Shown: positions 26,573 through 36,319, counted from the stretch's first letter. The stretch: DNA of 64,000 nucleotides from Pantoea agglomerans NBRC 102470 (GCF_001598475.1 NZ_BCZA01000010.1:81851-145850), one strand, 5' to 3'. Made by a program: numbers and translations. The notes: generated by a model from the sequence alone, not told the origin.

Positions 26573-27478
26573 ATGGAACTTCGCCATCTGCGTTATTTTG
26601 TTGCCGTAGCCGAGACGCTTCACTTCACTCGTGCCGCCGAGATACTGGGCATATCGCAGCCGCCGCTGAGTCAGCAGATACTGCGGCTGGAGCAGGAAAT
26701 TGGCACACCGTTGCTGAAGCGCCTGACGCGCGGAGTGGAACTCACCGAAGCGGGCGAAGCGTTTCTGGCGGATGCCCGGCAGATTGTGCAACTGGCCGAT
26801 CAGGCGCTGGAGAACGCACGCGGTATTGCGCGCGGGATCAGTGGTCAGCTGTCGCTGGGCTTTGCCAGCTCGGTGGCGTTTAATCCACGCATCTTCACCC
26901 TGATCCGCCAGTTTAAAGAACGTTATCCGGCGATGGAGCTGCTGACCCGCGAAGAGAATATGTCTTTGCTGATGCAGGATTTACAGGAAGGATTGCTGGA
27001 TGCCGCTTTTATCCGGCTGCCGTGTGAAAGCAGCAAGGCGTTTAATCTGCGCGTCATCTCCACCGAAAAGATGCTGATTGCGCTGCCGCGCTGCCATCCC
27101 CTCAGCGGCACACCCACCGTGGCACTATCCGCACTGGCGGGAGAAACCCTGGTGATCTTCCCGCGCGACGTCTCGCCCAGCCTGTATGAGTTGATTGTCA
27201 CTGCCTGTCTGCGGGCGGGCTTTTCGCGCCACACTTTTCAGCAGGCTCCGCAGATCACTACGTCGCTGGGCATGGTGGCGGCGGGCTGCGGGATTGCGCT
27301 GGTGCCGGAGTCGATGCGCTGCGTCGATAACCCCGGGGTCAGCTTCTGCGATATCGAAAACAACACGCTATTTACGGATGTTGCCTTTGCCTGGCGTCGG
27401 CTTCACCCGTCAAAAGCAGTACTGCACCTGCTGGCGCTGCTGGCAGAGCAGCCTGCCGCACCAGGCGAAGCGGGTTGA
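26573..27478 (+). CDS. budR: LysR-family regulator of the bud operon
   Basis: A 301-residue LysR-type activator. The N-terminal helix-turn-helix is typical (MELRHLRYFVAVAETLHFTR, SQPPLSQQILRLEQEIG). The rest is a periplasmic-binding-like effector domain (about 90-295). Divergent placement next to budA matches BudR/AlsR, which activates acetoin synthesis in response to acetate and low pH. This role is inferred from family and context. The start follows the usual MELRHL beginning of the family. Confidence 0.9.
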   Translation: MELRHLRYFVAVAETLHFTRAAEILGISQPPLSQQILRLEQEIGTPLLKRLTRGVELTEAGEAFLADARQIVQLADQALENARGIARGISGQLSLGFASSVAFNPRIFTLIRQFKERYPAMELLTREENMSLLMQDLQEGLLDAAFIRLPCESSKAFNLRVISTEKMLIALPRCHPLSGTPTVALSALAGETLVIFPRDVSPSLYELIVTACLRAGFSRHTFQQAPQITTSLGMVAAGCGIALVPESMRCVDNPGVSFCDIENNTLFTDVAFAWRRLHPSKAVLHLLALLAEQPAAPGEAG

Positions 27479-27549
27479 TAAGCGCCAGCTATTGAACTGA
27501 AAACAATAACCAACTGGCGGCCATGGACCGGGATGCCAATAATCGGTGC

Positions 27550-27795
27550 ATGACTACATACCGCGTAAGAGTCGGGTTTCACAACCCGTCAGCCCTGACA
27601 TTCAGGCAACTGGATGAAATTCTGGAGCCGCAGCGATTCTGGAGAACAGATTCTGCGGGCGGCCAGTTCCGCTATTTCATGGAGTATGAGTACCAGTCTG
27701 ACGTGCGCGATCTCTGCTCGGTCTGCTCGCTAGCCTACAGTCAGGCCTGCAAAGTCAGAAAGTGCCCGCTGATTCTGGTCGAGGTGATGAACTGA
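27550..27795 (+). CDS. Hypothetical protein (81 aa)
   Basis: A small protein with five cysteines in the C-terminal half (LCSVCSLAYSQACKVRKC), a pattern suggesting metal binding or disulphides. The start at 27550 (MTTYRVRV) gives the more natural N-terminus. ATG 27523 in frame would add nine residues; neither has a clear ribosome binding site. It is followed by a very strong terminator. The family was not recognised. Confidence 0.55.
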   Translation: MTTYRVRVGFHNPSALTFRQLDEILEPQRFWRTDSAGGQFRYFMEYEYQSDVRDLCSVCSLAYSQACKVRKCPLILVEVMN

Positions 27796-27801
27796 TCCTT
27801 T

Positions 27802-27841
27802 CCGGCGATCCCGCCGTTCTCAGCACGGGATCGCCGGGTGT
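27802..27841 (+). terminator. Rho-independent terminator
   Basis: A perfect 12-bp stem (27802-27813 with 27826-27837), 12-nt loop, then GTGTTGTTTT. It ends the small plus-strand gene and abuts the convergent RND gene. Confidence 0.8.
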
Positions 27842-27845
27842 TGTT

Positions 27846-30800
27846 TTAACGTGAGCCGCGCTGCATCAACAGACTTAACGCGGCGGGCAGCACCGTGAGC
27901 GTTACCAGCGTACCGCTGATCAGACCGCCAATAATCGCCAGTGCCATGGGCCCCCAGAAAACCTGATGGGCGATGGGGATCATGCCGAGTATTGCCGCAC
28001 AGGCAGTCAGCAGAATGGGACGTGCACGGTGATGGGCAGCCTGCCGGATTGCCTCACCCGCGGACAGTCCGGCCCGGCTATTCGCATCGACTTCACTGAT
28101 CATGATTACCGCGTTGCGGATGATGATTCCCGCCAGGGCAATAATCCCCAGCAGCGCCACGAACCCCAGCGGTGTGCCAGCCGGCAGCATTGCGGATACG
28201 ATGCCGGGCAGGCCAAACGGTGCCATGCTCAGCGCCAGCAGCATGCCGGAGAAGCGTTGCAGCTGAATCATCAGCAAGACCAGCATGACGCAGATTGTTA
28301 CCGGCAGCAGAGCAAACACTGAACCGTTGCCTTTGTCCGATTCGGCCGCCACGCCACCTTCTTCAATACCGTATCCGGCCGGCAGCGAGGCGCGCAGGGC
28401 GGCGACGGCTGGTGCGAGCTGCTGCGAGACCTGTTCAGCCCGCTGACCGGGCGCAATATCGGTCTGTACGGTGATGTAAGCCAGCCGCTGACGTCGCCAT
28501 ATCACCGGGTCATCCACTCCCCAGTTCAGGGTTGCCACCTGTCGCAGCGGGATTTTCTGTCCGCTGGCATTGGTGATCATCAATCCTGCCAGTGTGTCAG
28601 TGTCCTGCCGCTCCGGGTCATTGCTGCGCAGCACGACGTCGATCAGGCGGTTACGATCGCGCAGGGTGGTCACCACGCTGCCGGACATCAGAGTATTCAG
28701 CGCGGTGGCTATCGTTTCGGAAGAGAGTCCGGCTGCGCGGGCTGCGGTCTGGTTCACCGCCAGCGTCATGACCCGTTCTGGCTCTCCGGCGGTAAGATTG
28801 ACCTCGCGTGTCAGCGATGAGCGGGCGATCAGCGCCGCCAGCCGATCGGCCGCCTGACGCACCCTGGCATTATCCGGGCCGGTGATGCGATATTTCAGCG
28901 GCCAGCCGACCGGTGGCCCCAGCTCCAGCGGCGATACCCGGGTAGTGATATCACTGAAATCCACCGCCAGCTTCTGCTCCAGCCTGCTGCGCAGCCGATC
29001 GCGTGCCGCCAGATCTTTCGCCACCACCACCAGCTGCGCGATGTTTTCATTATCCAGCAGCACATCCATCGGCAGATAAAAGCGTATTGCGCCCGAGCCA
29101 ACGTAGCTGGTGTAGTTCGCCACATCCCGATCGTTGCGCAGCATCTGTTCCAGCTGTGCGGTTCGGCGGGTGGTTTCAGCCTGGGCTGCACTGGCGGGAA
29201 GCGTCAGGCTGACCAGCAGCTCGGGGCGATCCGATGCAGGGAAAAACTCACCCTGCATAAAAGTGGTGGCGTAAAGGCTGACCAGCAGCACCGCCATCGC
29301 TGTGCCAATCGTCACCAGCCGGTGACGCAGAATCACCTCCAGCAGCCGGTGATAGCTGCGCGTCAGCACGCCCGGCGGCTTATCGGCCTTGATGTGCCTG
29401 GCCGACAGCAGCCAGCAGCCGGTGAGCGGAGAGAAGATGACCGCGACGACCCACGAGCAGAGCAGCGCCAGGGCGATCACCACAAACAATGAGTAGCAAT
29501 ACTCTCCGGCACTGGAGGCGGCGAACCCGACCGGAATGAACCCGGCGATCATTACCAGCGTACCGGTCAGCATCGGAAAGGCGGTGGTTTTAAAAGCATA
29601 GGTGGCGGCCTGCCACTTGCTGTCGCCCGCTTCCAGTCGCGCCACCATTGCCTCGACGGTGATCATGGCATCATCCACCAGCAGCCCCAGCGCGATGATT
29701 AGCGCGCCAAGCGAGATGCGCTGGAGTCCGATGCCTGCCATTAACATGCCGGTAAAGGTCATTGCCAGTACCAGCGGGATCGCCGCCGCAACGACCAGAC
29801 CGGCACGCAGTCCCAGCGAGACAAAGGAGACGGCTAACACGATGACGACTGCTTCGCCCAGTATCCGGACAAAGCCGCTGACCGCGTTTTTCACCACGGA
29901 AGACTGGTCGGCCACGCGGGTCATAGTAATACCGTGCGGTAACTGACTGGCCAGCATCTGCATGCGCTGACTGAGCTGCTGACCGAAATCGAGCATGTTG
30001 CCGCTGCCGGCCATGGAGATCGCCAGCCCGATAGCCGGAACGCCGTTAACTCTAAACGTCGGCGCCGGAGGTTCGGCAGGTTGCAGGCTGATGGTGGCCA
30101 GATCGGTCAGCGGAATAAAACGCTCACCGATATGCAGGGTAATCGCCCGCAGATTTTCAACCGAAGTCAGGGTGCCGCTGACCCGCAGCGCAATATTCTC
30201 GCGGTCGGTACGCAGGCTGCCCGCCGGGACGACATCGTTCTGAGCTTTAATGGCGTCGCTGACCTGCTGTAAATCGAGCCCCATGCCGTTCAGCTTGCGC
30301 GGCGAAAAGGCGATAACCACCTGCTGCTCCTGTACACCTAACAGGCTGGTTTTACCGATGTCGGGCAGACTGGCCAGATTGCGACGCAGGTTATCGACCC
30401 GGTCGCGTAGCTCTCTGGCGGTAAAACCCTCCGCCGTGAAGCCATAAATGGTGCCGAAGGTGTCATCAAATTCGTCGTTAACGGCCGGACCCTGCACGCC
30501 CTGCGGCAGTGAAGGGGCAACATCCTGCATCTTTTTACGCAGCTGGTACCAGATGCCGGCCACCTGAGAGGGCGGCGTGTCATCGCGCAGGTTGACATAG
30601 ATGACGGTTTGTCCGGCCCGGGTTTCGCTCTCAACCGCATCCAGCGACGGGATCTCCTGCACTTTCTGTTCCAGTACGTCAGTGAGCAGTTGCACCGTGG
30701 TGTTCACATCAGCGCCTGGCCATTGGGCTGATATTACGGCGGTTTTGATAGTAAACGCCGGGTCTTCATTGCGTGACAGATGTTCATAGCTCAGCACACC

Positions 30801-30890
30801 CGCCGCCATGACCAGCAGCATGAAAAAGATCACCAGTTGCTGATGCGCCAGCGCCCAGCCGGAGAGGTTAAAGCCAGACGTTTTTTTCAT
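27846..30890 (-). CDS. RND efflux pump, inner-membrane permease
   Basis: A 1014-residue resistance-nodulation-division transporter with 12 expected membrane segments and two large periplasmic loops. The N-terminal pattern is visible (LAHQQLVIFFMLLVMAAG). The TM4 proton-relay region reads GLLVDDAMITVEAM, with the two adjacent aspartates needed for proton coupling. A second GxxxNxxxM-type motif lies in TM10 (GIIIRNAVIMISE). It overlaps its adaptor gene by four bases. The outer-membrane partner is not encoded here, so it probably uses a TolC-type channel. The sequence is closer to the generic ACR/HAE family than to AcrB. The substrate is unknown. Confidence 0.92.
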   Translation of the reverse strand: MKKTSGFNLSGWALAHQQLVIFFMLLVMAAGVLSYEHLSRNEDPAFTIKTAVISAQWPGADVNTTVQLLTDVLEQKVQEIPSLDAVESETRAGQTVIYVNLRDDTPPSQVAGIWYQLRKKMQDVAPSLPQGVQGPAVNDEFDDTFGTIYGFTAEGFTARELRDRVDNLRRNLASLPDIGKTSLLGVQEQQVVIAFSPRKLNGMGLDLQQVSDAIKAQNDVVPAGSLRTDRENIALRVSGTLTSVENLRAITLHIGERFIPLTDLATISLQPAEPPAPTFRVNGVPAIGLAISMAGSGNMLDFGQQLSQRMQMLASQLPHGITMTRVADQSSVVKNAVSGFVRILGEAVVIVLAVSFVSLGLRAGLVVAAAIPLVLAMTFTGMLMAGIGLQRISLGALIIALGLLVDDAMITVEAMVARLEAGDSKWQAATYAFKTTAFPMLTGTLVMIAGFIPVGFAASSAGEYCYSLFVVIALALLCSWVVAVIFSPLTGCWLLSARHIKADKPPGVLTRSYHRLLEVILRHRLVTIGTAMAVLLVSLYATTFMQGEFFPASDRPELLVSLTLPASAAQAETTRRTAQLEQMLRNDRDVANYTSYVGSGAIRFYLPMDVLLDNENIAQLVVVAKDLAARDRLRSRLEQKLAVDFSDITTRVSPLELGPPVGWPLKYRITGPDNARVRQAADRLAALIARSSLTREVNLTAGEPERVMTLAVNQTAARAAGLSSETIATALNTLMSGSVVTTLRDRNRLIDVVLRSNDPERQDTDTLAGLMITNASGQKIPLRQVATLNWGVDDPVIWRRQRLAYITVQTDIAPGQRAEQVSQQLAPAVAALRASLPAGYGIEEGGVAAESDKGNGSVFALLPVTICVMLVLLMIQLQRFSGMLLALSMAPFGLPGIVSAMLPAGTPLGFVALLGIIALAGIIIRNAVIMISEVDANSRAGLSAGEAIRQAAHHRARPILLTACAAILGMIPIAHQVFWGPMALAIIGGLISGTLVTLTVLPAALSLLMQRGSR

Positions 30891-32020
30891 GGAGCCTCCT
30901 GCGAAAGCGCCACTTTTTCGCCAGGTTGCAGGGTGCTGACTCCGGCGGTGACGACGCGCTCTCCCGGCTTGATCCCGGCAGTGACGAAGATTTGCTGCGC
31001 GTTAAAGCGGGCCAGCACTACCGGACGAAGCTGCAGGCGTGACGCCGCATCAACGACCAGCAGCGCGGGTTTGTCTGCGGAGCGGGTCAGGGCGCTGGCG
31101 GGCAGGGCGATGACCGGCGGCTGCGCATCGGGAAGGGTGACAATGACTGTGGCACCGGGTGCCATCGCCTCAGGCGGCTGATTCAGTGAGATGCGCAGCC
31201 GCCATGTGCGGGTCTGTGGATCGGCCTGCGGGCTGATGTCACGCACTGTGCCACTGGCCTGCACGCCGGGATCGGCGAGCAGCGTCACTTTCAGCGGTGT
31301 CCGATCATCAGGATGCAGCAGCGCAGGCGTTGTCAGGTCAAACACCGCATCGCGTGCATCCCCTGCTGCCAGCGTCATCACATTTTGTCCGGCGCTGACC
31401 ACCTGACCTGGCTGAACCGTGATGGCGGTGATCCGGCCTGCTGCAGGCGCAGTCAGCTGAGTCCAGCTGAGGTTATCCTGGGCATTTTTCAGAGCCGCTT
31501 CGCTGCTGAGACGGCGGGACTGTGCGCTCTGCCAGTCCGCCTGGGCGCTGTCCAGCTGGCTGCGGGCGATGGCCCCTCCGGGCATCAGCAGCCGCATCCG
31601 ATGCAGGTTAAGCGCGGCGACCCGTTCGGCGGCGCGTGCGCTGTCGAGATCGGCCCGTGCGCTGCTTAGCTGATTGCGTGACTGATCATTTTCCAGCGCT
31701 GCCAGCGATTGCCCGGCGCTGACGCGATCGCCCAGCTCAACCGCACGGCTCACCACCCGGCCATCCAGTCTGAAGGCTAGCGCGACCTCTTCATGAGCGC
31801 GGATTTCGCCAGTCAGCACCAGCGATGCATCACTGCTGAGCGGTGGAGCAATCACCGATTTAACCGGGCGGAGCGGGGCGGCAGGCGGAGCAGAACTATT
31901 GTCCCGGCAACCGGTCATGATGAATACCCCGAGCAGCACGAAGATGATCGGCGCAAAGATGTGAATACCGAAGAGATGACGCCACACCTGGCGGGCAGCA
32001 TCCGATAAGAAGTCTGTCAT
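30887..32020 (-). CDS. RND efflux periplasmic adaptor (membrane fusion) lipoprotein
   Basis: Links the RND permease to the outer-membrane channel. A hydrophobic segment (about 21-36) ends in a lipobox-like IMTGC, so it is probably a lipoprotein anchored at the inner membrane. A lipoyl-like domain (GDRVSAGQSLAALEN) and a coiled-coil hairpin (about 110-180, rich in Ala/Gln/Ser/Arg) follow, then beta-barrel domains (PAAGRITAITVQPGQVVSAG). Its stop overlaps the permease start. It follows the two-component genes by 93 bases on the same strand. Confidence 0.92.
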   Translation of the reverse strand: MTDFLSDAARQVWRHLFGIHIFAPIIFVLLGVFIMTGCRDNSSAPPAAPLRPVKSVIAPPLSSDASLVLTGEIRAHEEVALAFRLDGRVVSRAVELGDRVSAGQSLAALENDQSRNQLSSARADLDSARAAERVAALNLHRMRLLMPGGAIARSQLDSAQADWQSAQSRRLSSEAALKNAQDNLSWTQLTAPAAGRITAITVQPGQVVSAGQNVMTLAAGDARDAVFDLTTPALLHPDDRTPLKVTLLADPGVQASGTVRDISPQADPQTRTWRLRISLNQPPEAMAPGATVIVTLPDAQPPVIALPASALTRSADKPALLVVDAASRLQLRPVVLARFNAQQIFVTAGIKPGERVVTAGVSTLQPGEKVALSQEAP

Positions 32021-32113
32021 AACCGGGTTCCTTTAATGAGTTGTGCTCATTGAACCCGGCATGTGTCCAGAAACGTTCCATGAACCATCAAGAAATGGTC
32101 AAGCCAGAACAAT

Positions 32114-33283
32114 TTATCTCGCCGGCAGCGTTATCCCGATCAGCAGACCGCCGTCGGCGGGCAGTGTGGCGTGAAGCGACCCGCCGTGCGCCTCGACGAT
32201 CGCTTTGGCGATCGACAGTCCCAGACCGCTGCCGCCGGAGTGGCGGGCGCGTGAGGAGTCAGCGCGGGTAAAGCGGTCAAACAATTGCGGCAGGAAGTCC
32301 GGCTCCACACCCTGACCGTAATCGCGGAAGGTCATTGTGATCGCCTGATCGTTCCTGCTGGCGGTGATCAGCAACGCGCCACCGTCGGCAGCGTAGCGCA
32401 TTGCATTCTCACAGATGATGGTCACTACCTGGCCCAGCCGGAAGGTATCGGCATACAGCCGCAGATCGTTGGGTGATGTCACGCTGATGGCAATCCCCGC
32501 CTGTTCTGCCTGCGGCAGAAGCCAGCCGGAGCGCTCGCGCAGTAACTCGCTGAGATTAAACCACTCGTGGTTCAGGGTAAGCTGCCCGGCATCCGCCAGT
32601 GACAAGAGATGCAGTTCGTCTGTCAGGCGACTGAGCTGCATCAGTTGCTTCATGATCATCGCCAGCTGTTGCGGTTCGGCAGGAAAGACGCCATCCAGAA
32701 TGCCCTGCAGGCGGCCCATTGCGGCCGTCAGTGGCGAGCGAAGTTCATGCGCCATCGCTACATGCGAGGTGCGCAGCTCACGCTCGTAACGCGCCAGCTG
32801 CTGCGTCATCTGATTAAAATCTTCGGTAAAGCGCACCAGCTCCTGTGGCGCTTCTTTCACCACCGCCGCCGTTCGGCCAAATTCCCCTTTCGATACCGCT
32901 CGCGCTGCGGTCGCTAGCTGGCTGAACTGCGCCGACAGCGGACGGGCGAAACGCAGCGCCATCACCACCATAAACGGGATCATGACCACCACCAGCACGA
33001 ATACGGTCAGCCAGTCCGACGAGGCCAGCGAGGGATCCGAGAAGTTGATACCCCACCACTGGTCGATAATCTGATGAAAGCGTGCCGGATCGCTGGCAGG
33101 GTGGTGGCGCAGCTGGGTGAACTCCTCCAGCAGCGCGGGCGGCATCCGGTAATAGACCCAGTACGCCTGCACTGCGAAGCGCAGCCACATACAGATGGCG
33201 ATGAGTACCACGCTGCCAATCGCCAGAAACAGCACCCGGATGCAGATCCAGCGCCACAGTGAGGTATGCGTATCGTTCTTCAT
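32114..33283 (-). CDS. Sensor histidine kinase
   Basis: A membrane sensor of 389 residues. Two membrane segments (about 12-34 and 85-110) enclose a short periplasmic loop. HAMP follows (about 111-165). The phospho-acceptor histidine is in the H-box MAHELRSPLTAAMGRL. ATPase motifs are N (ENAMRYAADGG), G1 (FRDYGQGVEPDF) and G2 (GGSGLGLSIAKAI). The arrangement resembles BaeS-type envelope-stress kinases. It overlaps the response-regulator gene by four bases and precedes the RND pump, which it probably controls. Confidence 0.9.
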   Translation of the reverse strand: MKNDTHTSLWRWICIRVLFLAIGSVVLIAICMWLRFAVQAYWVYYRMPPALLEEFTQLRHHPASDPARFHQIIDQWWGINFSDPSLASSDWLTVFVLVVVMIPFMVVMALRFARPLSAQFSQLATAARAVSKGEFGRTAAVVKEAPQELVRFTEDFNQMTQQLARYERELRTSHVAMAHELRSPLTAAMGRLQGILDGVFPAEPQQLAMIMKQLMQLSRLTDELHLLSLADAGQLTLNHEWFNLSELLRERSGWLLPQAEQAGIAISVTSPNDLRLYADTFRLGQVVTIICENAMRYAADGGALLITASRNDQAITMTFRDYGQGVEPDFLPQLFDRFTRADSSRARHSGGSGLGLSIAKAIVEAHGGSLHATLPADGGLLIGITLPAR

Positions 33284-33978
33284 GGCTGTCTGAACCGGTA
33301 ACCGACGCTGCGAACCGCCGGTAAGACATCTGAAATGCCCGCGGCTTCCAGTTTGCGACGCAGGTTATAGACGTGGGTATCGACCACCCGCTCAAGCGCA
33401 TCGCTTTCCGGCAGACAGTGCTCCAGCAGAAACAGGCGGGTAAACGGACGCGTCGGAGCGCGCATCAGGGTGACCAACAGGGAAAATTCGGTCGGTGTCA
33501 GATCGAGGCGGCGCGGTGAAGCACTGTCGCTATCGACCACTGCGGTGAGCGCCACCGGGTCCACCACTAAACCCGCCCAGCGCAGGGTTTCTGCCGCGGG
33601 TACCTGACTCTGCTGGCTACGGCGCAGTACTGCCTGAACGCGCGCCACCACTTCGCCCGGATGATAGGGTTTGACCACGTAGTCATCCGCGCCATAGCGC
33701 AGTGCGCCGATGCGGTCCGGCGCATCACCCATCGCGGTTACCATGATCACCGGGGTATCGTCACGACGTCGCAGCGCTGCCAGCACTTCAGTGCCGTTCA
33801 TGCCGGGCAGCATGATATCCAGCAGGATCAGATCGGGCTGCCAGCGTCTGGCGGCATCCAGCCCGCCTGGCCCATCACCGGCAATCATGACCTCATAATT
33901 TTCACGTTTCAGGTAGGCCTCAAGTACGCCCGCCGCATCAGCATCATCTTCAATAATCAGTACACGTTTTGACTGCAT
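33280..33978 (-). CDS. OmpR-family response regulator
   Basis: A 232-residue regulator. The receiver domain (1-120) has the acidic pair in IIEDDADA, the phospho-acceptor Asp in LILLDIMLPG and the Lys in YVVKPYHPGE. A winged-helix DNA-binding domain fills the C-terminal half (LDLTPTEFSLL, VDTHVYNLRRKLEAAG). It is the first gene of a four-gene run: regulator, kinase, adaptor, pump. Direct control of the pump is inferred from this order. It resembles BaeR/CpxR relatives. Confidence 0.92.
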   Translation of the reverse strand: MQSKRVLIIEDDADAAGVLEAYLKRENYEVMIAGDGPGGLDAARRWQPDLILLDIMLPGMNGTEVLAALRRRDDTPVIMVTAMGDAPDRIGALRYGADDYVVKPYHPGEVVARVQAVLRRSQQSQVPAAETLRWAGLVVDPVALTAVVDSDSASPRRLDLTPTEFSLLVTLMRAPTRPFTRLFLLEHCLPESDALERVVDTHVYNLRRKLEAAGISDVLPAVRSVGYRFRQP

Positions 33979-34107
33979 TTTCGGATCACCTTGACTGTTT
34001 CTTCATAAATCCCTGGTCGTTAATTGACACTCGCCTCGCATACTCCGGCCATTGACGCGGCTCTGAACCCCTCAGCTCCGCACCTGATGTGATAATGAGG
34101 AAACGTG

Positions 34108-34893
34108 ATGATAACCGGAAAAATAACGCTGCACATGGTCTGTTTTTCGCTGGGATTCAGTGCCGCGACTGCCATGGCTGATGAGACTACGCCGCCGCCA
34201 AGCGTCACGCTGGGCATTGCAGGTATCAATGCACCACGCTATAGCGGCGCCGATAAGCAGCACTGGCAGCTGATGCCGGTGATCCAGGCACGCGACGGGG
34301 CCTTCTTTTTAGACTCACAGAAAGGCATTGGCTATGACCTGCAGGCAGATAATGGACTGTATCTGGAACATACGCTGGGCTACGGGCTGGGCCGTTCTGA
34401 CCAGAATTCATCCTGGCGAGATGGGGATGACCGGCTCAGAGGCATGGGGAACATCGACGCAACGATGAACACCGCGCTGGCGCTGGGATGGTCGGTAACG
34501 CCGTGGCTGGTGCTGGAGGGCAAAGCGACGCTGCCATTAAGTGATAGTCAGGGTGTGCAGTACCGGACTTCCGTAACCCTGATCCCCTGGCAGACCAGTG
34601 ACGATACCGTGGCACTGCAGGTGGCGGGACTGTTTGGCGACGGGCGTTATATGAATACCTGGTATGGCGTTAACAGCAAGCAAAGTGCGCGCAGCGGATT
34701 TGAACGGTACGACGCCGCGGGTGGATTTTATGGCACCGATACCAGCCTGACCTGGAGCCATCAGTTCACACCCGCCTGGGCGGCCAGTGTGATCGGTGAC
34801 TACAGCTGGCTGGATAAGCATGCTTCAGATAGCCCCATCGTTGCACGGCACAACGGCGCATCGGCCACCCTGGCATTGAGCTACACCTTCTGA
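34108..34893 (+). CDS. MipA/OmpV-family outer-membrane protein
   Basis: A 261-residue beta-barrel. The signal peptide (about 1-22) ends TAMADET. The barrel shows alternating hydrophobic strands and ends with a terminal Phe (LALSYTF), as outer-membrane barrels do. Family features include the IAGINAPRYSGADKQHW start and GYDLQADNGLYLEHTLGYGL. MipA is a scaffold between a lytic transglycosylase and PBP1B, but most relatives, including OmpV types, are only known as barrels. GTG 34105 also opens the frame; ATG 34108 fits the GAGG at 34097. It diverges from the two-component genes. Confidence 0.9.
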   Translation: MITGKITLHMVCFSLGFSAATAMADETTPPPSVTLGIAGINAPRYSGADKQHWQLMPVIQARDGAFFLDSQKGIGYDLQADNGLYLEHTLGYGLGRSDQNSSWRDGDDRLRGMGNIDATMNTALALGWSVTPWLVLEGKATLPLSDSQGVQYRTSVTLIPWQTSDDTVALQVAGLFGDGRYMNTWYGVNSKQSARSGFERYDAAGGFYGTDTSLTWSHQFTPAWAASVIGDYSWLDKHASDSPIVARHNGASATLALSYTF

Positions 34894-34901
34894 ATGGCAC
34901 C

Positions 34902-35024
34902 ATGAAGAAAAGTGAGATGCGCAGCCACCGCCTTTTGCTTGCGGCACTGATTCTGTTGTATGTCGTGGTCTATACCCTGACAGGCGTGGCGCTTAGCCTG
35001 TTGGATGCGCCGGGACGGGGATAG
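34902..35024 (+). CDS. Small single-span membrane protein (40 aa)
   Basis: An open frame of 40 codons starts eight bases after the MipA-like gene. It begins MKKSEMRSHR, then a hydrophobic helix (LLLAALILLYVVVYTLTGVA), then a short polar tail ending APGRG. This is a positive-inside, single-span profile. No good ribosome binding site is visible, so it would depend on coupling to the upstream gene. Confidence 0.5.
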   Translation: MKKSEMRSHRLLLAALILLYVVVYTLTGVALSLLDAPGRG

Positions 35025-35354
35025 GGAGCGAGCGGTATAAACAGCGTGATCAGGCTGCTTATGCCGTGACTTAAATAGAAAATTAACTTTTCGTAAAGCG
35101 GTTCAGACATTAATGGTCAGCGTTAGAAGTTTCGGGTACATCCGGAGGTTTTAATTATCGCTATATAAATTGATTAAGGTTGTTAATTTAGAACGCGTCG
35201 TAATCCATCTTGCTAATAAATTTTTTAAAAGACTATGGGTGTAGTTAATCTATATAGACTGGGCAAGGTTTAAATATTATAAATTAAAATCTGATCCATT
35301 AAGATAGCCTCTTCGCTGTGGTAGCAGCGCATGGAATTTACAGGGGCTGAACTG
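35025..35354. other. AT-rich intergenic region
   Basis: About 330 bases between the small membrane protein and the nuclease gene. It is strongly AT-rich. No gene, clear terminator or repeat was recognised; it probably holds the promoter of the next gene. Confidence 0.4.
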
Positions 35355-36305
35355 ATGAAAAATAAAAAAAGTGCTACACCTCATGATGCTACTTTTCGAC
35401 AGTTTCTTACGCATCCGGATGTTGCCAGAGATTTTATGCAGATCCACCTTCCGGAGAAATTGCTTAAAATCTGCGATCTCACCACACTGAAGCTTGAGTC
35501 CGGATCATTTGTTGAAGACGATTTGCGTCAATACTTCAGTGACGTTTTGTACAGTCTCAGAACCTCAACCGGTGACGGATATATTCATGTTCTGATTGAA
35601 CACCAATCCACCCCTGACAGGCATATGGCATTCCGCCTGATACGTTATGCGGTAGCCGCTATGCAGCGCCACCTTGAAGCTGGCCATAAAAAACTGCCTT
35701 TAGTCATACCTGTACTGTTCTATACCGGTAAGCGCACTCCCTATCCGTGGTCGACCCGCTGGTTCGACGAATTTGATGATCCGGTAGTGGCGGAAAGCCT
35801 TTATAGAGGCGCCTTCCCGCTGGTGGACATTACGGTCATCCCGGATGATGAGATCATGACTCATCGCAGTATGGCCGCCCTGACGCTTTTGCAGAAACAT
35901 ATTCATCAACGCGACATTGCAAGCCTGACTGACCATCTGGTCACGCTACTCATGGCCGATTATCTTTCTTCACCCCAGGTGATGACGCTGATACACTATT
36001 TACTGCAGGCTGGTGAGTCAGCTGACTACGAAGCTTTCGTTCGCGAACTGGCACAGCGGGTGCCACAACACGGAGACGCACTGATGACCATCGCACAGCA
36101 GCTTGAACAAAAAGGGATCGAAAAAGGTCGCGCAGAAGGTATCGAGCTTGGTGAACGGCGTGGTATTGAGAAAGGTCGTACTGAAGGGCAGCGTGAAGCT
36201 ACCCTGAAAATTGCGCGCACTATGCTACAAAACGGCCTTGATCGTAAAACTGTCATAGAAATGACCGGCCTGACGTCAGACGATCTGGCGCAAATACGAC
36301 ACTAA
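35355..36305 (+). CDS. Rpn-family recombination-promoting nuclease
   Basis: A 316-residue protein of the Rpn/YhgA-like family of PD-(D/E)xK nucleases, known in E. coli for raising RecA-independent recombination. The N-terminal pattern HDATFRQFLTHPDVARDFM is diagnostic. The nuclease core shows an acidic residue in YFSDVLYSL and the IEHQST (E-x-Q) motif. The C-terminus has the charged GIEKGRAEGIELGERRG-type repeats common in this family. The start at 35355 is preferred (MKNKKSATPHD with AGGGG upstream) over 35331. Often annotated as a transposase, but it has no terminal repeats here. A perfect terminator follows. Confidence 0.88.
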   Translation: MKNKKSATPHDATFRQFLTHPDVARDFMQIHLPEKLLKICDLTTLKLESGSFVEDDLRQYFSDVLYSLRTSTGDGYIHVLIEHQSTPDRHMAFRLIRYAVAAMQRHLEAGHKKLPLVIPVLFYTGKRTPYPWSTRWFDEFDDPVVAESLYRGAFPLVDITVIPDDEIMTHRSMAALTLLQKHIHQRDIASLTDHLVTLLMADYLSSPQVMTLIHYLLQAGESADYEAFVRELAQRVPQHGDALMTIAQQLEQKGIEKGRAEGIELGERRGIEKGRTEGQREATLKIARTMLQNGLDRKTVIEMTGLTSDDLAQIRH

Positions 36306-36319
36306 TATAAACAAGAGTA

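Noticed and set aside
36115..36195. Tandem repeat in the nuclease gene as a possible mobile or CRISPR-like repeat
   Set aside because: It encodes the GIEKGR-type charged repeats normal for Rpn-family C-termini. No CRISPR-like repeat-spacer structure was seen anywhere in the window.
35355..36305. Transposase, as Rpn-type genes are often labelled
   Set aside because: No terminal inverted repeats or target duplication around it. The PD-(D/E)xK nuclease pattern and C-terminal charged repeats fit the Rpn family, not an insertion sequence.
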